Shown here one piece after another: positions 58,015 to 64,000 of a stretch of 64,000 bases of DNA. A model generated the notes under the pieces. That model made no database searches and was not told the origin of the DNA. It was given only the letters and a program-made list of their open reading frames with translations. The position numbers and the translations under genes are program-made. The DNA comes from Opitutaceae bacterium (lineage in GTDB: Bacteria > Verrucomicrobiota > Verrucomicrobiia > Opitutales > Opitutaceae), in assembly GCA_030693515.1 (NCBI GenBank), contig JAUYAK010000043.1, positions 1 through 64,000 on the forward strand. The letters are read 5' to 3'. Numbering within the stretch: the stretch's first letter is position 1; each line of letters begins with the position of its first letter.

Positions 58015-59922
58015 CTACAGCACCTGCAGCTTCTTGCGATAGAAGGCCACGACTTCGTCGGGATCGTCGCTGAAGAGCACGTAGTCGCGCATCCAGGCCG
58101 GCGCGCGCTTGGTTGCGATCATGGTGTCGAGCTGGCGACGCAGGTCGTCCCAGAATTTGGCGTTGAAAAACACGTAGGGCACGCGCGGACGGATGCCGAG
58201 CTTGAGGTTGCACAGCTCGATGCCGACCTCCTCGAGCGTGCCGACGCCGCCGACGTTGAAGATGCAAAAATCCGCCGCCTCGAACCACTTTTGCCGGAAA
58301 TGCCGCGATGATTCCTGAAACGTGTTGAAGAAATCCACGCCCAGCTCCGGCGGCTGCGCCTCGAGTTCGAGGAAGCAGGCGCCCGTGAGCGCGCCCTTGG
58401 CCCGGGCCTGCTCGGTGGCGAGGCGCATGACGCCGCCACCGCCGCCCGTGAGCACACCGAGGTTGTGCCCGATGAAGGTCGTGAGCTTGTCCACCAGCGC
58501 GGAGATGCGGTCGGAGTCCTGCTGTTCGAGGCCCCAGGCGGAGCCGTAGAAGGCGAGCACGGTGGCCTCCTGGAATTTCCGCGCCAGCTCCTCGCGCACG
58601 AAGAAGCCGTGCTCCTTGCGGTAGGTGTGGCGGTAGACGTCCTTCGTCTGCTCGTCATACCAGTGGACCTGCACGCCGATGGCGTGGAAGGCATCGAGGC
58701 GCGCGTGCGCGTTGCTCGAGAGAAAATAGCCGTGCGTGCGCGAGGCGCGGCGGAAGATGATGCGCTTGATCTTCGCGTCGCCGAGGCGGGTGAAGAGTTC
58801 GATCTGCTCGAGGAGGTCCGGGAAGTAGTCGAGGATGAGCGTGTCGGCATTGTCCGGCGCGTGATCGAGCGCCTGAATCATCGTGCGGCTGCCGACGGGG
58901 CAGGCGTCGCATTCGAGGAATTTTTTCAGGTCCTCGTTGGCCCGCACGACGACCGAGCGGTTCTCCATCGCGCCGCTCTGGCCGCGCACGGTGATCTTGG
59001 TGCGGGGCCTGGCCTCGGCCGTGGGCGCGGGCGGATTATCGTCGAGGCATTTGTAGAGGCCGGCGGCCGTGGCGAGGAGGCGCGTGCGTTTCTTCGCCAG
59101 CGGCTTCAGGTCCGGATCCTCGGGCTCGGGCGCGCGGAAGACCTCGACCGAGACCATGGGATTTACCACCGGCTGGTCGCCGGTGTTGTAGATCTCGAGC
59201 ATCACATTCGTGCCAAAGGTCTTGATCGGATCGAGCAGCACGGCGCTGGTGTGGATACCGAAGTTGCCGGCGCCTTGGTTGAGCACGACAAAATGCTCCT
59301 TCAGATACATCGAGCAGCTCGTGAGGATGCCGGAGCGCGGCGGAATCACGAGCGGCGAGGCGTCGTGCCGGATCTGCACACGATCGAGAAAGTTGCGGCC
59401 GGCGAGCCCGGCGATCACCCGCTCGAACTCGTGCCGCTGCAGGCGCGGCTGGAGCGTGTAGGTGACTTGGTGGGGCGTCAGAAAAACCCGCCCGGAGCTG
59501 TCGATGCTGATCGTGTTGGGCAGCTTGAGGCTGTTCTCGGCGAGGGCGGTGCGGATTTCGGCGGTCGAGAGCTTGGCGGCCGCCGGGGCGTGGTAGAGCC
59601 GGCCGACGGGCGAGCCCACGCGCATGAGTTTTTTCCAGTAGGCGGCGTGGGGGAAGCTCGCGTCGTAGATAAAGGCCTCGACCTCGATCTCGGCGCGGTT
59701 GCCCTCGATGCGCGGGGCGCCCGTGATTACCATCTCGATGCCGATGCGCGCCATCGAGCTGCGCAGGGTGAACTTGAGCGCCGCGATCTGCTCCTTCATG
59801 AAGTCGAACTCCACGGGCTGGCGCGGCCAAAACCCAAGGTTGAGCACCACGGTGCGCTCGTCCTTGTTCTTCACCGAGAGGATCTGGCCATCCTGACTCG
59901 TCCAAAATTGTGAGGCATTCAT
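58015..59922 (-). CDS. LOG family (lysine decarboxylase-like) protein with long N-terminal domain
   Basis: C-terminal LGVLTGGGGGVMRLATEQARAKGALTGAC...FNVGGVGTLEEVGIELCNLKLG; about 400 aa N-terminal extension. Confidence 0.82.
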   Translation of the reverse strand: MNASQFWTSQDGQILSVKNKDERTVVLNLGFWPRQPVEFDFMKEQIAALKFTLRSSMARIGIEMVITGAPRIEGNRAEIEVEAFIYDASFPHAAYWKKLMRVGSPVGRLYHAPAAAKLSTAEIRTALAENSLKLPNTISIDSSGRVFLTPHQVTYTLQPRLQRHEFERVIAGLAGRNFLDRVQIRHDASPLVIPPRSGILTSCSMYLKEHFVVLNQGAGNFGIHTSAVLLDPIKTFGTNVMLEIYNTGDQPVVNPMVSVEVFRAPEPEDPDLKPLAKKRTRLLATAAGLYKCLDDNPPAPTAEARPRTKITVRGQSGAMENRSVVVRANEDLKKFLECDACPVGSRTMIQALDHAPDNADTLILDYFPDLLEQIELFTRLGDAKIKRIIFRRASRTHGYFLSSNAHARLDAFHAIGVQVHWYDEQTKDVYRHTYRKEHGFFVREELARKFQEATVLAFYGSAWGLEQQDSDRISALVDKLTTFIGHNLGVLTGGGGGVMRLATEQARAKGALTGACFLELEAQPPELGVDFFNTFQESSRHFRQKWFEAADFCIFNVGGVGTLEEVGIELCNLKLGIRPRVPYVFFNAKFWDDLRRQLDTMIATKRAPAWMRDYVLFSDDPDEVVAFYRKKLQVL

Positions 59923-60068
59923 GAGTCGAAGCTGGCGGTGATGGGGCAACGCCGCCAGCGGTTCAAGCGGGGAGATCGGGATTGCCTTCGCCGGGGGCGG
60001 CCGGCACATCCTGCAACTTTTCGGGCACAAATCCAACACCGCGGTTACTCCACTCCGTCTTTCCCTCC

Positions 60069-60830
60069 ATGAAACTGAAGCTCCTCGCCACTCTCTCGAT
60101 TCTCGCGCTCGGCCCCGTCGCCCTGCGCGTCCAAGCCCAGCAGGTCACCCTGCCCGGCCAGCCCGCGCCCGCGCCGACTTTCACCGACACCCAGCTCGTC
60201 GAGGAATTCGGCTGGTTCATCGGCAAGCGCGTCGGCCTCACCGAGCTGGAATTCAGCGAAGCCGATCTCGACACGCTGCTCCGCGGCATCCGTGCCGCCG
60301 CGATGGGCAAGGACTCGCCCTACGAACTCGAGAAGATCGGGCCCGCGATGGACGAGTTCATGCAGAAGCGCCAGGGCGCCTACCTCGCCAAGCTCAAAAC
60401 CAAAAACGAGGGCGCCAACGCCGCCTACTTCGCCAAGCTCAAGGAAAACAAGGCCGTCGTCGCGCTCCCCAGCGGCCTCCATTACGAAATCATCAAGCAG
60501 GGCGACGGCACGACACCGCGGCCGACCGACACCGTGAAGGTCCACTACGTGGGCACGCTGCTCGACGGCACCGAGTTCGACAGCTCGATCAAACGCAACG
60601 AGCCCGCCGAGTTCCCGCTCGACCAAGTGATCCCCGGCTGGACCGAAGGCATCCAGAAGGTGACCAAGGGTGGCAAAATCAAACTCTACGTCCCGCCCGC
60701 GCTCGGTTACGGCGACCAAGGCAACTCCGGCATCCCTCCGGGCTCGACCCTCGTGTTTGACGTCGACCTGCTCGACATCAAGAGCGCGACGCCCGCGCCC
60801 GCCGCGCCGGCCCCGGCCACGAAGAAATAA
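60069..60830 (+). CDS. FKBP-type peptidyl-prolyl cis-trans isomerase
   Basis: Signal peptide, FKBP_N helices, VKVHYVGTLLDGTEFDSSIKRNEPAEFPLDQVIPGWTEGIQ...LYVPPALGYGDQGNSGIPPGSTLVFDVDLLDI. Confidence 0.95.
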   Translation: MKLKLLATLSILALGPVALRVQAQQVTLPGQPAPAPTFTDTQLVEEFGWFIGKRVGLTELEFSEADLDTLLRGIRAAAMGKDSPYELEKIGPAMDEFMQKRQGAYLAKLKTKNEGANAAYFAKLKENKAVVALPSGLHYEIIKQGDGTTPRPTDTVKVHYVGTLLDGTEFDSSIKRNEPAEFPLDQVIPGWTEGIQKVTKGGKIKLYVPPALGYGDQGNSGIPPGSTLVFDVDLLDIKSATPAPAAPAPATKK

Positions 60831-60874
60831 GCGCCGCACTCCCGCCGCGGCCGCACCCGGCCCCGCTCTCTCCC

Positions 60875-60908
60875 ACGCGCCCCGGTTTGCCGGGGCGCGT
60901 TTTTTTTC
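60875..60908 (+). terminator. Rho-independent terminator after the FKBP gene
   Basis: CGCGCCCCGG-TTTG-CCGGGGCGCG-TTTTTTTT. Confidence 0.9.
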
Positions 60909-60962
60909 GGGCTCGCGGAAACACCGGAACCCGCTCGAATCGTTGGGAGTCCCCCTTAGCCC

Positions 60963-61619
60963 ATGCGTTCCCCTGTCCGGATGTTCCTCGCCTGCGCACT
61001 GCTGCTGCTCGCGGCAGCTGGCTTGGCGCCGTCCGGTCACGCCGCGGGTGATGACAGCCGTTTCTCATCCTCGCTCAACGCCACCGACCGCGCTGCCGCG
61101 GGCCTGCCCAAGCTCACTTCGGATCAAATCGCCGTCATCGACGCGCTCGTGCGGCGCGATACCTCGCGCGTGGCGGGCAGCATCGCGGCGAACGCCACCT
61201 CGACCGCCGAGGCGGCGGCGACTTTTTCGCAGCGCCTCACGGCCGACGAGCGCCGCGTCGCCGGCCTCGCCGGCCTGTCCACCGCCGAGATCGCTCAGCT
61301 CGATTCGCTCATCGCCCGCCAGCAGACGGCCCGCTTCGCGCGCACTCTCCTCGCGCCCCCGGCCTTCCTTGCCCGGCCGTCCCGCACCATCGAGGCGACC
61401 GAGAAGAAGACCGAGCGCGCGATCCACGGATCGTTTTCGCTGAGCTTCGGCATGGGCAGCGGCGGCTACAGCGAGAAGACCGGCTCGATGAATTTCGTCT
61501 TCGAGGATCCGGCCCGCGGGCTCACGATCAGCGTCGGCTACAGCGAATCGCACATCAAGGGCGGCCGCGACTATCGCGAGATTCCCTACGCGCTGTCTCG
61601 CGATCCGGCGCAGCCGTAA
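60963..61619 (+). CDS. Hypothetical secreted protein with duplicated helical motif
   Basis: Signal peptide; LNATDRAAAGLPKLTSDQIAVIDALVRRDTSRVA and LTADERRVAGLAGLSTAEIAQLDSLIARQQTARFA; beta-rich C-terminus. Confidence 0.72.
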   Translation: MRSPVRMFLACALLLLAAAGLAPSGHAAGDDSRFSSSLNATDRAAAGLPKLTSDQIAVIDALVRRDTSRVAGSIAANATSTAEAAATFSQRLTADERRVAGLAGLSTAEIAQLDSLIARQQTARFARTLLAPPAFLARPSRTIEATEKKTERAIHGSFSLSFGMGSGGYSEKTGSMNFVFEDPARGLTISVGYSESHIKGGRDYREIPYALSRDPAQP

Positions 61620-61658
61620 GGGCTGCAGTCCCGGATCGGTTGCATGGACCAGCCAGCG

Positions 61659-63842
61659 TCAGGTCGACGCCGGCCCCGGCGCCGGCACGATGGCCGGCGT
61701 GACCGGCGGTGTCGCGCGCGCGATGGCCGCGGCCATGAAATACCGCTGCGCGCGAAACGACTCCTCGCCCGCCGCGCGCGTCGGCGCGGTGTAGGTGCCG
61801 TCTGGCCTCAGCTCGCGGGCGTCCTCGTTGTCGCGCAGTTCTGTCGCGAGGATTTCCTCGATCACGCGGCGGCGCAGCACGGGGTCCTCGACGGGAAACA
61901 CCGCCTCGACGCGCCGGAAGAAATTCCGCGGCATCCAGTCCGCGCTGCCGCACCACACGCGGGGATCGCCCCCGTTTTCAAAGCAGAAGATGCGCGCATG
62001 CTCGAGGAAACGGCCCACGATGTTCCGCACCCGGATGTTTTCGCTCAGGCCCTTCACGCCCGGCAGGAGACAGCAGGTCGCCCGCACGATCAGGTCGATC
62101 TTCACGCCGGCCTGCGAGGCCGTGTAGAGACTCTCGATCGTCGTGGGATCCACGAGCTTGTTCATCTTGGCGACGATGCGCGCGGGCTTGCCGGCGAGGG
62201 CGTTGGCCGTCTCGGCCGCAATCAGCTCCTGGGCGCGGGCGTGCAGGTTGAAGGGCGCCACCAGCAGGTGTTTGAACTCCGGCGTGCGGCCGAGGCCGGT
62301 GAGGGTGTTGAAGAGCTGGGCCACCTCGGCTGCGAGGTGATCGCGGCAGGTCAGGAGGCTGAGGTCCGTGTAGAGCCGCGCGGTCTTGGGATTGTAGTTG
62401 CCGGTGCCGAGATGCACGTAGCGCCGCAGCGCCCCGGCCTCGCGCCGCACGACGAGGCAGCACTTGCAGTGGGTCTTGTGGCCCACGAGGCCATAGACCA
62501 CGTGCACGCCCGCCTCCTCCAGCTCGCGCGCCCAGCGGATGTTGTTGGCCTCGTCGAAGCGCGCCATGAGCTCGATCAGCGCCGTCACCTGCTTGCCGGC
62601 CACCGAGGCGTCGATGAGCGCCCGCACGATCGGCGAATCGCCGCTCGTGCGGTAGAAGGTCTGCTTGATCGCGAGCACATCGGGATCGCGCGCGGCCTGC
62701 TCCACAAACTCCACCACCGGGGCGAACGAATCGTAGGGATGGTGCAGGAGCACATCGCCCTCGCGCATGAGATCAAAAATGGAGCGGTGGGGCGTGAGCT
62801 TGGTCGGGTCCGGCGGCGCAAACGGCGGGAATTTCAGGTCCGGCCGGTCGATCATCTCGTAGAGGCTCATCAGCCGGAAAAGATTCAGCGGCCCCCGGAT
62901 CCGGATGGCGTTTTCCGGCGCGAGTTCCAGGTGCCGGCACAGCGCGTCGAACAGCTCCTCGTGCGCGCCGTCCTCGATCTCGAGGCGCACCGCGGCGCCG
63001 CGGCGGAGATTGCGCAGCTCCTCCTCGACCTTCTTGAGCAGGCTCTCGGACTCGTCCTCGTCGATGTAGAGATCGCTGTTGCGCGTGACGCGGAACGCGT
63101 GCGCGCCGCGCACCGCGTAGCCGGGAAACAGCTCCCCGGCGCAGAGCTTGATGATCTCGCTGAGAAACATGTGCCGGCGCGGCCCGGGCGCGTCGGGCAG
63201 GATCTGCACGATGCGCGGCAGGCTGCGCGGCACCGGCAGGATGATCATGAGGTTCTCCTGCTTCGGCGTCTCGGGGTGATCGAGGGAGACGAGCACGTTG
63301 AGCGTCTTGTTGCCGAGCAGCGGAAAGGGATGCGCCGCATCGACGGCGAGCGGCGTGAGCACGGGCTGCACCTGCGTCGCGAAATGCGCGCGCACCCAGG
63401 CGAGCTCCTTTTCATCCAGCTGCGCCGCGGTGCGAAACTGCACGCCGATCGCATCGAGCGCGGGCAGCAGCTCGCGGCGCCAGCACTCGTATTGGTCCGC
63501 CACGAGTTCGTTGATCGCCGTCCGCACGAGGCGCAGCTGCTCGCGCGGCGTGAGGCCGTCCAGCGAAAGATCGCCCGTCTCCGAATCAGCCTGCTGCATG
63601 AGGCCCGCGACGCGAATCTCGAAATACTCGTCGAGGTTGGAACTCACGATCGCGAGGAACTTCACGCGTTCGAGCAGCGGGTTGGCGGGGCTGCGCGCCT
63701 GCTCCAGGACCCGGCGGTTGAACGCAATCCAGCTCAGCTCGCGGCTGCCAAAGACGACTTTGCCCGCCGCCGGCGAGCGGCGCGCCGCGCGGGCGGCGGC
63801 TTCGGAGGGCGAGGGACGGCGTTTGGGACGGGGAGAGGGCAT
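61659..63842 (-). CDS. ppk1: Polyphosphate kinase 1
   Basis: SRELSWIAFNRRVLEQARSPANPLLERVKFLAIVSSNLDEYFEIRVAGL; HPYDSFAPVVEFVEQAARDPDVLAIKQTFYRTSGDSPIV; HLGTGNYNPKTARLYTDLSLL. Confidence 0.96.
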   Translation of the reverse strand: MPSPRPKRRPSPSEAAARAARRSPAAGKVVFGSRELSWIAFNRRVLEQARSPANPLLERVKFLAIVSSNLDEYFEIRVAGLMQQADSETGDLSLDGLTPREQLRLVRTAINELVADQYECWRRELLPALDAIGVQFRTAAQLDEKELAWVRAHFATQVQPVLTPLAVDAAHPFPLLGNKTLNVLVSLDHPETPKQENLMIILPVPRSLPRIVQILPDAPGPRRHMFLSEIIKLCAGELFPGYAVRGAHAFRVTRNSDLYIDEDESESLLKKVEEELRNLRRGAAVRLEIEDGAHEELFDALCRHLELAPENAIRIRGPLNLFRLMSLYEMIDRPDLKFPPFAPPDPTKLTPHRSIFDLMREGDVLLHHPYDSFAPVVEFVEQAARDPDVLAIKQTFYRTSGDSPIVRALIDASVAGKQVTALIELMARFDEANNIRWARELEEAGVHVVYGLVGHKTHCKCCLVVRREAGALRRYVHLGTGNYNPKTARLYTDLSLLTCRDHLAAEVAQLFNTLTGLGRTPEFKHLLVAPFNLHARAQELIAAETANALAGKPARIVAKMNKLVDPTTIESLYTASQAGVKIDLIVRATCCLLPGVKGLSENIRVRNIVGRFLEHARIFCFENGGDPRVWCGSADWMPRNFFRRVEAVFPVEDPVLRRRVIEEILATELRDNEDARELRPDGTYTAPTRAAGEESFRAQRYFMAAAIARATPPVTPAIVPAPGPAST

Positions 63843-63921
63843 GGCGGACAGGCCACCATGCAGCGGGCCCGGCCGGCGGCAAGCCAGCCGGGAACGAGGC
63901 CGTGACCCAATTGTGACGCGA

Positions 63922-64000
63922 CTACGCCGGTTTCGGTGCCTTGCGCTGCTCGACGAGCGCGAGCAGCAGATCGGTCTTGGCCAAGCTGCCCCGCAGCACG
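63922..64000 (-). CDS. C-terminal end of a CDS running off the window (VLRGSLAKTDLLLALVEQRKAPKPA*)
   Basis: Open minus-strand frame ending at TAG 63922-63924; identity not determinable. Confidence 0.4.
   Translation of the reverse strand, partial: VLRGSLAKTDLLLALVEQRKAPKPA

Noticed and set aside
61644-63905. 753-aa plus-strand ORF
   Set aside because: Antisense of ppk1; His/Arg-rich shadow frame.

Overview
GC-rich bacterial chromosomal window of about 64 kb. Gene content and the style of the TonB receptors suggest Verrucomicrobiota, probably Opitutaceae; this is inference. It carries about 52 supportable protein genes plus one tRNA-Val(TAC), with no rRNA, CRISPR array or transposase recognised. 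Most content is housekeeping or envelope biology: prmC/prfA, ilvC/ilvN, hemC/hemD, trpF, glyA, purD, ppk1, a TamA/TamB-like pair, several proteases and two TonB receptors. Accessory content includes a compact mercury-resistance locus (merR | merT-P, merA) and an Ada/AlkA + Ogt alkylation-repair pair. The best candidate for an undescribed system is a tight four-gene operon (9378-14369, minus strand). It encodes a membrane TPR/PEGA-like protein, two secreted Gly/Gln-rich low-complexity proteins (one with thrombospondin-type-3-like Asp repeats) and a TPR/SMP-30-like protein. Non-coding signals found by eye: a 3 x 21-bp phased direct repeat between an AraC regulator and a Gfo/Idh/MocA oxidoreductase; GTAG-headed hairpin repeats resembling REP elements, including one repeat family present at both ends of the window; long intergenic inverted repeats; and a MerR-type operator. 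All calls were made by reading the sequence and supplied translations; no searches were run. Start codons were often moved downstream of the ORF-track start to the more plausible Met or signal peptide.
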